Below, piece after piece: positions 45,757 through 57,485 of a stretch of DNA of 64,000 nucleotides. The notes under the pieces are model-generated. The model did not search any database, was not told the origin of the DNA, and saw nothing but the letters and a program-made list of their open reading frames with translations. Numbering within the stretch: the first letter of the stretch is position 1; each line of letters starts with the position of its first letter. A program made the translations under genes and the position numbers. The DNA comes from Puccinia triticina (Eukaryota; Basidiomycota; Pucciniomycetes; Pucciniales; Pucciniaceae). The stretch lies in NCBI RefSeq assembly GCF_026914185.1, contig NC_070561.1, positions 6,386,001 through 6,450,000 of the forward strand. The letters are read 5' to 3'.

Positions 45757-47358
45757 TGTCAGGATTTGGGCTTGTTCCCGAATCAGGGGAAGCGCAAGGC
45801 TTCTAAACCTAACCCTACTGGGGATCATGGTGAGCCAGCGCGACCCTCAGGCACATGCATTATGCATGTAGCTCCTAGGCAGAAGGAATACGCGAAAGCT
45901 AATTCCTCTGCTTGTTTTCCTGTAGCCACGTCATCAACCGACGCAGAGCCCAAGCAACCCAAATAAAACAAGCCACCTACCAGGTAAGCATGTCGATTGG
46001 GATCGTCACAGCTAGGAGAAGAGTGTCTGATTAGAGACCCTCTAACATTACAGCTCACCTTCATCCAACGCCAAATCAGACCGACCCGGTTCCAGCCTTT
46101 GTGATAGGATTACCAACCCCGCTAGCGGTGAGGGACTCCTGTCCGTGCTAGGCGGCGGCAGTCGTGTGAGGGGATTGGGTGCTGTTTAGGCTGCCCTCGT
46201 GGTGGTTGGTCCGTCGAGATGAGCGCAGAAAAAGGATCGGGGATAGCTTGTGGGTTGGTGGTTTTGAGAAGTTCGCCGGGGTTTTGGATCCTCGGCGGCG
46301 GTTGTTTTTGTTGTTGAGGGGATGAGAAGTGATCTTAAAGAGGGGAAGGAAAGGGGATCTGGAATCCTGGATGAAAGATGATCGGCGGGCGGAGCCCGTA
46401 AGTTAAAACTCTGAAGATATGATCTATAAGCTCAGTGATGGGCCGTATTCTGGGGATCAGAATGCCATGCCTCCCCCATCATCCAAGTTCGGCGAACTTG
46501 GACTCCAGGAGAGCCACATGTCACATAGATTTCATCATATCCTCCGCGCGCTACGCGCACACACACACACAACAAACAGGAGAAACAGGAAACAGAGAAC
46601 ACAAGACAAAGAAACAAAGAAATGAAAATGAGAGGAGACAGAGGAAGAAGAACCATAACAAAAAAAAGAAATAAACCCACAGCAGGCGCTGTGTTAGGAC
46701 CAAGAAAGCTGAAAGTCGATGGGGACTGAGAAGAAAAGGGGATGGAAAGATGGGAGAAGGAAAAAGGAGAGGGGGAGGAAGGAGTATGGAAGAGAGGGGT
46801 GAAAGGTGAGGGAAGATGGAGAGGGGATGAATTTTTTTTTGAGGGTCTTGAGGATCTTGATGTTTCTTGAGACTTGAGGAATGAAGGAATGAACTGAAAC
46901 TGGACTCTTGATGATAATCCTGGCGGCGGCGATGATCCTGACTAGCTGGCCACGGGAGGGGCCACCACAGCGGTGGTAAGTCCATCACTGTTGAGCCTTA
47001 AGAGCAAGAGATACCGAACTGATAGGTTGTGTATGCTACCAGCAATCGACAGCTGCAGTTCCGGTACTCTCGCAGCTTGCATCGGCGATACTATTGCATC
47101 AGGCTCATTGAGCTAAAAGTAAGAACCATCTTACTCAGCTCACTGCTAACGGGAGTCTAAATTACTGACGAAGACTACAGTCTCTTCAGTAGAACCTTAG
47201 GTTCCTCAGCTGCACAGCAGCCAGTTATCTTTAGACTCAAGTACCCAAGCGAATCTGCTCTTAGGTACTTTAACTGTTTTCATTCTTATCATGTTTTCAT
47301 CTTCATTGTTTCCTAGTCTAATCAGATGAAATACATCTTAGTTGTGTCAATTCTAACA
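45757..47358 (+). mobile_element. LTR-like copy (TGTCAGGATTTGGG family, with a nested insert)
   Basis: Starts TGTCAGGATTTGGGC and ends near TTAGTTGTGTCAATTCTAACA. The left 350 bases and right 300 bases parallel 60151-60515 and 61357-61749, including CCTAACCCTACTG, ATGCATGT and CTGCTCTTAGGTAC. About 850 bases in between (about 46120-47000, including a CACACACA tract near 46558 and a purine-rich strand) have no partner and look inserted. Confidence 0.5.
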
Positions 47359-47378
47359 ATGACATCTCCAGAAAAAAT

Positions 47379-48167
47379 ATGCCAGATGAAAGTGAACAAT
47401 TAAGCATTATGGACGATATCAAGGATTCCTCCACTTATCGGTATGAACTTCCTATCATCAATACTGGTTCTGCAGACGATGCGGATCTATTCAGCTCACA
47501 GAGCAGACTACCTTTCAGTAATAACGGTCTGGTAAGAAAAAACAATGAGCTAGGCGGCATCTTAAGCTTTGTTGATGACAGTTTGGCTACGATAACGGAT
47601 CAGCTAACTGGAAGAGGGGGCACTGGGAAAGTTTCTTCAGTAACCTCAGAAGAATTTTTTAGCTGGAATTACACAACTGAGGGAAGGAGACAACACCCAG
47701 ATTTACAGGATGATTTTGATCTAGGGGAGGAGAAACATTGGAGAAAGAAAAATGAAAAGACGGCATCTCAATTGTCATATGGAGCACTAGTTTTTCTTCT
47801 AAGTAATGTGTGCTTCAACCTGCTGAGGCTTGGTCAATCAAAGCTTGGATCAGACTCTCTTCAAGTGGATGGGTTCATTGGATTCCCCAGCGATGCCGAA
47901 TTTCCACTTGTGTCTAGACAGTCAAGTAGAAGCTTTAGGTTGTGGAATAGCTTTCCAATCAGATTATACAGTCAGAGCGGAGCAGAACCAAGGACGAACT
48001 CTTCTCTGATCGCAAAAATAAGGAGGCAGCTTTTAGGAGTATACAGCTTGGACCAGAGGAAGCAAAATGGGTTAAATAGTCAAGATTCGGAAACTAAGCA
48101 AAATTCGAACGTCAAAAAAAAAGTGCGGTTTCACGAGCTAGATTTTTTGATTAGGTTGTCTAGTTGA
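47379..48167 (+). CDS. Hypothetical protein, 262 residues, between LTR-like sequence and a polypurine tract
   Basis: ATG at 47379, open to 48167. The Ser/Asp-rich N-terminus (MPDESEQLSIMDDIKDSS) has no signal peptide. One hydrophobic segment (YGALVFLLSNVCFNLLRLG, about residues 145-163) could span a membrane, and the C-terminus is basic. A second open stretch (to 48373) continues in another frame directly after the stop, so a frameshift may have split a longer protein. The position 20 bases after an LTR-like end and about 630 bases before AGTTGGGGGAGGA suggests a remnant internal region of a retroelement. I do not recognise the protein. Confidence 0.45.
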   Translation: MPDESEQLSIMDDIKDSSTYRYELPIINTGSADDADLFSSQSRLPFSNNGLVRKNNELGGILSFVDDSLATITDQLTGRGGTGKVSSVTSEEFFSWNYTTEGRRQHPDLQDDFDLGEEKHWRKKNEKTASQLSYGALVFLLSNVCFNLLRLGQSKLGSDSLQVDGFIGFPSDAEFPLVSRQSSRSFRLWNSFPIRLYSQSGAEPRTNSSLIAKIRRQLLGVYSLDQRKQNGLNSQDSETKQNSNVKKKVRFHELDFLIRLSS

Positions 48168-48373
48168 AATTTGGTTCGAAGGAAGTCCTCTTAGATAAGA
48201 GGAAAATTGGTCTAGAGTTCAATGAGCAGTCGTCAAATAATCGAGATATCACATTGGGTAAGGTGCCATCCGTACTTGAAAAATTAATAAAAAAAATTAT
48301 AAGTGTCAGTAACTGGCTAATCACACGGATAACGCCAAGAAAAGACGTTTTACTTACCAGTGATCAGTTATGA

Positions 48374-49011
48374 AAATAAACGCGAGCGATCGATCAGCGC
48401 CACAATAACAAATTGTCATGATTAATACCAAGGAAAAGCGACCAAGGGTGAAAGGAAGCTGTGGGTTCGGCTGAAATTCAGGCTGCGAGAATTCTTGGCG
48501 AGGTGTTTGAGCGATACAATCTGAAGAATTGATTTGAAGGGATCGTGAAGAAGGAAGCTGTGGGGTTGGCTGAAATCCAAGCTGTGAGGATTCTTGGCGC
48601 GGCGAAGGAGGCTTTTACTGATGCGAACTAGATGGTCGTGAGGAGAGGATATTGTGCCAAGAGATCGATCGAAGGAACATCGAACGCTAGTGAAATATGA
48701 ACATTATCAAGTAGTGAAGTCGTTGTCGAAATTGGTACATCTGTGTCAGTGAAAGGTGGCGACATATGTAATGTCGTGATATCTTTTCAACTGAACATAT
48801 CACAGCTCAATCACGTGGAAACTTGAAGAAATACGCGCGAGCTGGTGACCATGTAACATCTTATAAGGGAAATCAAATATCACACCCATCATTCACGAAC
48901 TCAGTGCAAACGCGCGGTGCAGCAAATCACTTCAACAGTTTTATTTCCTTTATATTCAGAAATTAGCTTTCTTTCTGTTGTCTGAGGGCAGACATCTAAG
49001 TTGGGGGAGGA
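48374..49011. other. Retroelement remnant with polypurine tract
   Basis: Two direct repeats (AAGGAAGCTGTGGGTTCGGC... and AAGGAAGCTGTGGGGTTGGC...) lie at about 48449 and 48552. AGTTGGGGGAGGA at 48999-49011 followed by TGTGGTTAGACT has the form of a polypurine tract and LTR start. Confidence 0.5.
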
Positions 49012-51762
49012 TGTGGTTAGACTAAACCACTTCCAAACACGTCAAAAATAGGGAAAAATTAATATAATCCAAGTTTATTAAAGCCAGTGAAACATAGAAT
49101 GAAAGATCAAGGGTTTCCCCTTTACAAAAGCTGAAATCCACAAAAACAATCTGGCAAATTTACAAGACACTCAGACAAAAGAAAAAAAAGAAAACACTCA
49201 GCCCGCTAACATCAGCAAGCTGATGCACCCGGGCCCACCGTCCATTCCTGTTTAGCAGGGTTAAAAAAAGGTGGGTGGATGACCCCCAGCGCGCGCAGTA
49301 AAGGCATTATGCAAAGGGGGGCCAACAAATATTGCCCCTCAGACTGTGCAAGTGCAACAGCGGAGGGGGATGAGGACAAACCGCACCCTGGAAGTACAGC
49401 GGCAGAGGACGCCTGGGGATCTATCTCAACGGACTCAACTGGTGTCTTTATATCATTGCCAGGCGCACCTTGCATCCTTGACAGCTTGAAAACACCCTTG
49501 CCCGCTTCCATCTTGAGTTAGGTCGCTACGTTACCGGTTTTCAAGCCAGCCATTCCCTGGGCACCTGTTGCTTGTTGTTATCACCGTGCTCTTGGCATCA
49601 GGAAACATTCCTCAAAGCAGGGCCACAATACATATTTATGTCCAACTATTGTTCCCAAAGTAGAATTGATGGATCAAGTTTTGAAGGCGGGCTCTTCAGG
49701 AACTGGGAGGGCGAGCAGGAGCAGTGCAATAAAGACAAAATAAACTCTGGATTTCTGAGAAGAATGGAACCGAAGGAACTGGGGTGAACCCCTACCAGAG
49801 AGGTCCATTCATATACAATCAATCCACAACAAGCGAAGTGAACAACCTTCTAGGAATGTGGCTTGCCCATCATCCAGGGTATGCACCCCAACCTGATTGC
49901 CTTGAGCTGGAACTTCTACAACTTCAGGTCTGTCTGCATGCTCAATTCCCCCTCTGAGGGGGCCAAGGAGGCCGACCCAGGTGTCAGTCTAACCCTCATG
50001 GAATTCACCATCTTCCTCAGACTCTATAGCTCAAGATCCCAATCATTCATGTGGCGGCGATAAACAGCTAGGGCTCAGTGGTTGCATACGCGGCAGAGAT
50101 CCTGCGGAGTTGGTGATACAGCGTTGGATGCCTGTCCGTTCCTGCTTGCCCCCTTCAAATTAATTGTTGTCAATGGCCACCTCATCAACCAGCAGAACTT
50201 TGCGCACGCCAAGACTTATGTCCATGCCATTGTCATCCAGAACCACCTCGAGATGACCTCATTTAAGCTACTCACCTTACTTGTCTTTGCCAGCAATCGC
50301 GCCGCGCTCTAAGGTCGGCGGCCTCCTGTACTTGACCAACGTTCATGGGAGCGCAGATACCCTCCTGAGCTGAACCACACCCATCTTCATCAACCACCCG
50401 GCCTTTCTGGGCTCCACCGGCTCCAAAATTGCCTGCCAGAAGGCCGGTATCGCCAAGCCAAACGTGCCCTTCCTGATCGCCAACAGTCCTATCCAAAGGT
50501 CAAGCAGATTTTTTGCTCCAAAACATCCAGTATCCGCCCCCTTACCCTACCACCAAGCACCTTCTCATTTTACCACTGCTACCTGTGGGCTCCAGCCAGC
50601 TCAATCTATCCTACCATCTATGGAAGACAATCCAATACTCACCGAGCCCAAAGATTGGGCTTCCAGCACCAAAACGCAGCCATTTCCGCCTCCCTGGCCC
50701 ATCTTTTTGAACTCAACCTCCTGCCCCCTCTGGGCAACAAAATCACACCCATGCCATTTTTGAAGCCTCCAGAACACAAACTGGAAGGGCCCAAGCTCGC
50801 TGATTACAGCGGCTCCCAGCTCATGCTCAATGGTGCACATAACAGGGCCTCCAACCAACTATTGGGCAACATTATTAGACTCTTGAACGGCCCATTAACC
50901 CCATCGTCTCACTCAGCTCCCACAGAGAACTTGGTGAGCTCATTGCAGCCCTTGATCTCACCCGGATGCACTGGTCAACCTAACTTGTTGCCATTAGCTT
51001 CTCCCTCCCGGGGGATATGAAATGGGTCATCTTAGTCCCCCACACCTCTTGGTGGCCCAGTTCCAGCTTCACACATCCGCCAGCCAGTCAACTCGGAGGA
51101 TAACCAGCAGTCTGCTTTATGTGTTGCATGCGGTGGACCAAGGATAACCTCATTAGAGGACTTCCCCCTGGTTTAGAAGACTGGGGAAATGCTGTTTTCT
51201 ATTTCTATTTCCCATTTTCAAAGGGGAGCGAAGGCAGTTTCTATGCCAAAAGATATAAAGTAGAAATAGAAAATAGCCAGCTTTTTAAACTGGCGGGAAT
51301 CATTGTGGTTGATAATCAGCCTCTATCTCTCTGATATGTCTTGTGATGTGGAATTTTTTCCCACCTTGATTGTCTCTTTGACAAGATGATCACTGCAAAC
51401 AACAGTCCCTTTTTTTATTCAGTGACTTTGAATACATGTGTGTCACAATGCATATTTCAAATTTGAGAGATACATTGGGCATTATGAGCCATCCGCCTTG
51501 GAATTGGATGAAAAACAAAGTTTGAAAATACATATGAATTGATTAGACCTAAATTGTATTCTTGAGGAAATGCTTCAGCTAGCGCAATCCTATGAAAATT
51601 AAAAGATGAACTTCAATGAATCTAATTCAGCTTGATTGAATTCAAATTTTATGTGTTTGTGACTCCACCTGCATCCCTTCAAATAGAAACCTGTGTTCCA
51701 AGGGATGAGTTCATATCTGCCAGCGGGAGGAATTCTGGATGGATGGAGCTGGATCCTGAGAG
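49012..51762. other. Possible LTR and unassigned sequence
   Basis: The LTR would begin TGTGGTTAGACTAAACC at 49012. The stretch 49107-49330 parallels 12272-12480. Between 50060 and 51020 are fairly long GC-richer open segments in several frames with Pro/Ser-rich translations that I cannot relate to any family, possibly a decayed gene. The last 600 bases are AT-rich. Confidence 0.4.
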
Positions 51763-51792
51763 TGCAGCGGCGAAGCCGCCTTGGTCTCTAGT
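51763..51792 (+). repeat. Helitron-like 3' terminus (copy 4)
   Basis: TGCAGCGGCGAAGCCGCC then TTGGTCTCTAGT on the plus strand, so a body would extend left. Opposite orientation to copies 1-3. Confidence 0.62.
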
Positions 51793-52649
51793 AGTATGCT
51801 ATAAAGTACAAAAAAAACCCTTCTAGTACAAATTAAAACACAAACTACAGATCACATAGAAATGTTAGTTAAATTATCACCCAGAAAACCAGTAGTAGAC
51901 TATTTAATTACATATTCAAGTTCATGGTAGAATCCTAGTTTCACATACAAATCACACACATTACATAGTACAAATCTACTCTAGGACTGAAGGGGACACT
52001 GCTGAAAGATTCCAATATCACATGTTAGAAAATCTACTCTTAGATCATGTTTTCACCCCAAAGAGGAACAAGCCAAGTGATCATAATCCAAAGTAGTATA
52101 CTATTTCACAAATATCATGTACAGCATCCCAATATAGGTTATTATTTCACAATACAACTGTACAGCATCCCAAAGTAGTATTCTATTTCACACTTGTAAA
52201 ATCCACTCTCAGACTAGATTATTTACTATATAAGGAGGCCTCTTCTGCCCCTTCTTGTTCCCTTTCTTCCGCATGCCAGCATAAATAGTAATATTAAGAA
52301 GTTACTTCCGCTTCCATCACCCATCTAAATAGTAAGATCAAAATAGTAATAATTATAATATAAATTGAAATCATAAATTGAGAACTTGATAACATTAAAA
52401 TATAACTTGACCATTCCAAAAGTCACTTACGTCGAATTATAACACCTCTCATCCCACGCACAAGATTCCTGGTTCTTAGGGTCTGAAGCAGTCTAAATTA
52501 AGAATAATTCATCTGATTCAGCCACACTATAAAATTCTAGTGTACTTTCTCCCAGATTTTAATGCAGGAAGGCAGCCCTTCAAGCACCTTTAGCCTAAAC
52601 TTACCTAGTTTTTGCTATATTCCCTTCCAAGCTCAGATCACGCCTTGCG
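51793..52649. other. AT-rich intergenic sequence
   Basis: No gene. TACAGCATCCCAA near 52131 and again near 52161, with flanking TATTTCACA, form short direct repeats. Confidence 0.45.
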
Positions 52650-53110
52650 TAGAAGTTCCACACCGGTCATTTAGAGGAGGAAACAAATTTCACTGGAACG
52701 GTCCCGGTCATTGAAAGGAGTAAGCACACCTATTGATGGGCAGAAATGTCCCGGTCATTGAGAGGAGTAAACACATCTCTTGGCCTCTTGGTGACCGGAG
52801 CAGACCCAGTCATCAAGGGGATTAAGTAATCCTCTTGACTCCGGTCATTGAGAAAGTGTTTACTCCTCTCGATGACAGGGATCGTTCCGGTCATCGAGAG
52901 GAGTGCTTGCCTCTTGGTGATCGCAGCAGACCCAGACATCAAGGAGATTAAGTAATCCTCTTGATGACCGGGTCTGCTCCGGTCACCGAGAGGAGAAACA
53001 CTTCCTCAATGACTGGAGCAAACTGTTAAATGAGAGGAGTGATGAACAGTTTGCTCTGGTCATCAAGGGGAGTCTTTACTCCTCTTGATGACCAGAACGG
53101 ACCCGGTCAT
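52650..53110. repeat. GGTCATCAAGAG hairpin repeat block (copy 2)
   Basis: Many alternating copies of CCGGTCATYRAGAGGAGT and its complement (GATGACCGG), plus GGATTAAGTAATCCTCTTGA twice (about 52819 and 52945). Successive units are inverted relative to each other. Confidence 0.7.
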
Positions 53111-53149
53111 CTAGAAATCAAATTGAGAAGATTTCCTTTTTTGTTTTTG

Positions 53150-53274
53150 GTGGCAAGTACCGCTGGCACCCGGCCAAAGTACCGCTGCTACCCGCCTGTT
53201 GGTGCCTGCATTTGGCTAAAATTTGACCTGGTACCCAGGTGTCAACCGGTACCCGGGTCCCACGGGGCCATCTC
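53150..53274. mobile_element. GGTACC-rich foldback fragment (copy 3)
   Basis: Ends GGTACCCGGGTCCC...CATCTCTAG, the inverted form of the left terminus at 9548 (GAGAT..., GGGACCCGGGTACC). Only one convincing end is seen. Confidence 0.5.
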
Positions 53275-54861
53275 TAGATAATTAGGGTGTTCAAAGTTGA
53301 CTTGCATAAAATCATAACACCATAAAATCATAAAATTCTGAGCTGAAAAAAATGTGTACCACCCAACCACTCAAATTAAAGCAACATTTCTAGAATGGTA
53401 CATATGAAATCATCACTTGAAAGTTTTATGATTTTATGATTTTATGTATTGAAAATTTTATGATTTCAACTTTGAACACCTTAAATGTCTTACCATAACA
53501 TGTAGCTTATTTTTGATCTGATTAAATCTTTATGGCGGCCTTTTATGTTATTAGAACTCTGAGGAATAGCCTCCTGTATTATAATCTTATTCAACCTATG
53601 TCTCTGAGTTATCTTTATTCATTATCAACTTTAAACTTTATTCATTATCAAAAACATGTATATAAAACTTTATTCATACAAGTGATAAATATCATCGGTT
53701 CTCCTCATAAACTGAGTTTGACCACGTTGTGCTCCCTCCGACGTGATCTTAGAGTCCATTCAAAAATACCTCCCATCTTCATCACATCCTCAATTCTCTT
53801 ACGTCTTTGGTTGTAATTCTCACACTTTCACACTAGATTAAGGCTTGTCTCTCCTGTAAGAGCCGCAGAGCCACTGAGCTTCCTTCTATCCAAGATGACC
53901 GGCGCAATCGCCATCACATCACCTGTTGTAGCTGCCAAAGACAAACCAACTGCGGGCGCGGTGTTTCCCGGGGCAACCCCGCCAATAGTGCCATTACTTC
54001 TCCCCAAGATTTGGCCCTGAGCAGTCACACAGAAGCAGGGATGAGACTGAGGCGCTGACTGAGCCTTGAAATATCTCACACACCAAGCATCACGCTGCGC
54101 TTACTTTGAATTGCAGAGAAGTAGAGCCGGTGCCCCCTTATGTTCTGAGGCCTCCAATGTATCCCCTAGGTTGCCTGTTGTTTCTGCTGAGTCAGAAGAA
54201 ACACCGCCAATGGGCGCGGTATCTGCGCCGGGCAAAGGGGTGGAAGCGACATCTGAGGACGACACAGGCGCCAATACTCCTGCTGATTTTGGGGATCACA
54301 TAAGTTAAACAAGACATCTGATCTACCATCTCAGCCACCCCCAAATGCCTTAGAACCCATCATGGGTCAATCTTGTCCCAAGGTCAGCAGAGTGTTCTCC
54401 TTGAATCTCACCCAGCCCACAAATTGCAACTTGCAAGTTGAAAAACCCACCGCTTGCCATTGGCCCCTGCTGACACCGTTCCCAGTTCCACAAAATCTAT
54501 CCACATTCAATACTTCACTGCAGCTCTCCCAAATGCAATTGGACCAAGTGGAGGAAGGCTATTTGGGATCCGCGTTTGATGATAACCAATGGATGTTGCA
54601 TCTCTCACCAAAGGGGTCATATCACCATGGATAGGCTTTCCAAAACTACATCCAGTATCAGCCAAGGATAATGAAAAACTGCTGCCATTGCTGATCTTCT
54701 CTTCTCTCCAGTTAACAATCTGAAGACATGCTATACTCAAACTAACCCTTTGAGACAACCCCTTGTTTTTGTTTTAACTGCTTTGTAATCGAATTTTGAA
54801 ATGTATCCAAATATTAAATGACAAATAAACAGATGGATAAACGGCGCTGGGCATTTGAAAG
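53275..54861. other. Intergenic, no gene supported
   Basis: ATGATTTTATG / CATAAAATCATAA repeats near 53310-53460 form inverted repeats. Short GC-richer frames at 53830-54310 (both strands) resemble pieces of coding sequence by composition, but I recognise nothing in them. Confidence 0.4.
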
Positions 54862-54891
54862 TGCGGCGGCGTAGCCGCCTTCAACTCTAGT
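54862..54891 (+). repeat. Helitron-like 3' terminus (copy 5)
   Basis: TGCGGCGGCGTAGCCGCC then TTCAACTCTAGT on the plus strand. Confidence 0.58.
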
Positions 54892-55075
54892 TAATTACAT
54901 AATTAATCATTCCTCTGTTACAGAGAGTTTAAACCCTTGTAGTGGCCATATTTGCCACGTAACAAGCTTGGTAATTTAAATTACCAGTGTTTACATCAGC
55001 ACAGTTATAGTGCTCGGGCCCAAAACCCTTATTTTGACGGGTTTTTATCCCCTAAGCTTCATAAACAGAGCTTTC
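54892..55075 (-). mobile_element. LTR fragment related to 11476
   Basis: The minus strand reads CTGTTTATGAAGCTTAGG, then AAACCCGTC, CTTGTTACGTGGC and CACTACAAGGGTTTAAAC, in the same order as 11480-11625. It is enclosed between two Helitron-like termini. Confidence 0.65.
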
Positions 55076-55083
55076 ATGGTCCC

Positions 55084-55113
55084 TGCAGCAGCGCAGCCGC
55101 CTTTTCCTCTAGT
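55084..55113 (+). repeat. Helitron-like 3' terminus (copy 6)
   Basis: TGCAGCAGCGCAGCCGCC then TTTTCCTCTAGT on the plus strand, 222 bases after copy 5. Confidence 0.55.
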
Positions 55114-55316
55114 TGACTAAGAAAAGCAGCAGAGCAGGCACCCTAAAAGTCTAGTAAAACTTAAATCAAATGATTTGGGCCAGGCAGATAAATTTGCATG
55201 TAGATTATCTTGAAGCACATGAACATTTGATGAAAACCTTCACCTGTAAAGTTTGGCTATACTGATAGAGCAGGAGAATATGCAACATGGGAGGTGATGT
55301 AATTGATAATTATTCT

Positions 55317-55346
55317 TGCAGCGGAGTAGCTGCATTGAACTCTAGT
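55317..55346 (+). repeat. Helitron-like 3' terminus (copy 7, degenerate)
   Basis: TGCAGCGGAGTAGCTGCATT then GAACTCTAGT, 233 bases after copy 6. The hairpin is weaker. Confidence 0.45.
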
Positions 55347-55534
55347 TAGTAGTAAGAGAAAAAAACTTCAAAGAAAGAAAAAGTTTGGAACTATTATAGA
55401 AGGTTTAACATTTTCAAAAGGGCAGGTAAAGATATAAAGAATTTCAAATAATTTTAAGTGATAGTGCACAGATTTCAAAATCACTTTTTATCTTCTTTAT
55501 TGAGAATCAAGAATGTGAACTGCATGCAACATCT

Positions 55535-57485
55535 TTAACTCTGACTTGGTTGAAATAGGAAGGAATATTTTCTAAATCTTCTCTTGATGTATCTTTGAGA
55601 ATCATCAAAATCCTTAAATCCCAATAATTCTAATTTTTCAATACTTTTGGAGAAATCTTGATTTTGTTTATTTTCAATTTCTTTTAATTTCTTGAGTTGA
55701 ACCAGGTATCTGATATACTGGTCATCTGCTCTTTGCTTTGATTTGACAGGAAATTCTACTGCCTTTTCAGCACAAAGATTCTTTGCATTTTCAAAGTGAT
55801 TTGAAAAATTGTTCAACTCCTCCACTGTGGCAAAATCCTCCTTTTTGGCATTGAGATCAAAATTTAATTTTTTTGGATCCGTGTATGAATATGTCAGATA
55901 GTTTGATCCTGTTATGTCATATATGAATCCATCTAACAAAAGTGATTCTATATCTCTATTAATCTTCTTGGTTGATGCAATAAATTTTTCTTTTTCATGT
56001 TTGTTAATCCTTGATGAAAACAAGTTTACAAGATCATACTCAAAGTGGTGGATGGTTGAATTCATACCAATAAATCCTTCAAATGCTCGAAGTTGTTGAA
56101 ATTTTATTGATTGCTTGAATTCAGCTGAAATGACATCTGGGTATTGTCTTTGAATGATTTTCCCCATGTCATATATCACTTTGAAATGGATAAGTGCTTC
56201 ATAATTCTGATCTTCTTCAACCTTTGGTATTTCTTCGTAGACATAGGTAATTATACTTTCCAAGAGATTCTTCATTTCAGATGATGAGCTTGCTCTTCCT
56301 GGTAATGCTTTTGTAAGAAATTCTTTCCTTATTTCTTCAAAATTTTCAAAATGCAACTGAGATTTTTGGTATGTCAACTGAGCTGTGACAAACTGGAACT
56401 CTACTTGATTCCATGCTTCCTCATTGAGATCTGAGGTCAGAAATAAATTTGAATGAATAATTTTGAATGTCTTTTTCCTATGAATTAGCATTTTATAAAA
56501 TACAACTAACCTTGAAAAATTTCCTTCAGTTTGCTATCCTTTAGGTTACAGTCCTCTGCAATGCTAGATCTGAGATCAAATGTGAGATATGCACTGTGAA
56601 CATCATATTGAGGGTATTTAGCAATTATGATACTTGAATACAATTGGCCCCGATCTCTCTTTTGGAATTCTGAAAGAGTTTCAGGGGAGACAAGTTGATG
56701 GATTTTCAAACCATGAAAGAAACCAATAATTAGGTCACTCCAATGGGCCATCATAGAACTGTCTTGAAGACTCTTGTATTTCAAAGGATCCCATGTGACA
56801 TCTTCTACAGCCTTGTTGAAAAATGAAAGTGGGCTTTTTATCATCTTTAGAAATACCTTATCCCCAACATGATCAGGCAGTTCAATATTTTTTGCTTTCA
56901 GTAGTACCCTTTGGCCTTTTTTGACTTCGCGTATCCTTCTATCTTGAAGATAGTTTGCCAAATCCTTCAAAGCTGTGATTTGCTCATCAAACTGGCCAGG
57001 AAATCTATCTTTCAAATTTTTCATATTGGTATAAATTGTTTTCATTTCAATTTGAGGATCTTGGACTTCCAATTTTTCTGTAACAAATAAAGGGTATTCA
57101 TTAGAAAATTGAAAACTCTGTCATGATATTTCAAATCATCATTGATTTAATTTTTTCCTCAGGTTTGAAGACAGTTTCATAAGTTCAAGAAATTGGTCAA
57201 CATACCTTCAATTTTTGGCAAGGCTTCTTCTTTTGACATTTTAGGGAAACAAAACAATGAACCACAGGAGATGAGGGAAGACCAACTCCGGCTTGCTGAT
57301 AACCAGTTTTCATTTCCCCTTTTTATCTCTGATGTTGAACTTGATGAGGAAATAGCTATATCATCATTGGCCACCTCTGATAGAGGAGAATTGACTTTGG
57401 AAATAGCACGAGATTCCATGGTTGAGATATAGGGAATATTAATGCCTGTCACCAAGAGGAATACTAAGATGTGAGGTCTTTGCAT
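55535..57485 (-). CDS. Predicted secreted protein, three exons, 580 residues
   Basis: The ATG is at 57485. Exons 57485-57206, 57077-56511 and 56430-55535 have clean GTATGT...ACAG and GTTAGT...TCAG introns and sum to 581 codons with no internal stop. The N-terminus MQRPHILVFLLVTGINIP reads as a signal peptide with likely cleavage shortly after. A Ser-rich segment and a short Cys-containing stretch (SCGSLFCFP) follow, then a long charged, helix-forming body (DRFPGQFDEQITALKDLANY; LNEEAWNQVEFQFVTAQLTY) with very few cysteines. I do not recognise the family. It is intact in a region of dead elements, so it may be under selection. A host-directed secreted role is possible for a rust but is only inference. 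No other gene lies within several kb. Confidence 0.8.

Noticed and set aside
45709..45966. 85-residue frame as a gene
   Set aside because: It overlaps the start of an LTR-like repeat whose second copy (60151) does not keep the same frame; better explained as repeat sequence.
50464..51020. Pro/Ser-rich open frames as a gene
   Set aside because: Several frames overlap, no start or splice pattern is convincing and no homology is recognised; left as unassigned sequence.
53828..54308. Small open frames on both strands with coding-like composition
   Set aside because: Short, no family recognised, no consistent exon structure.
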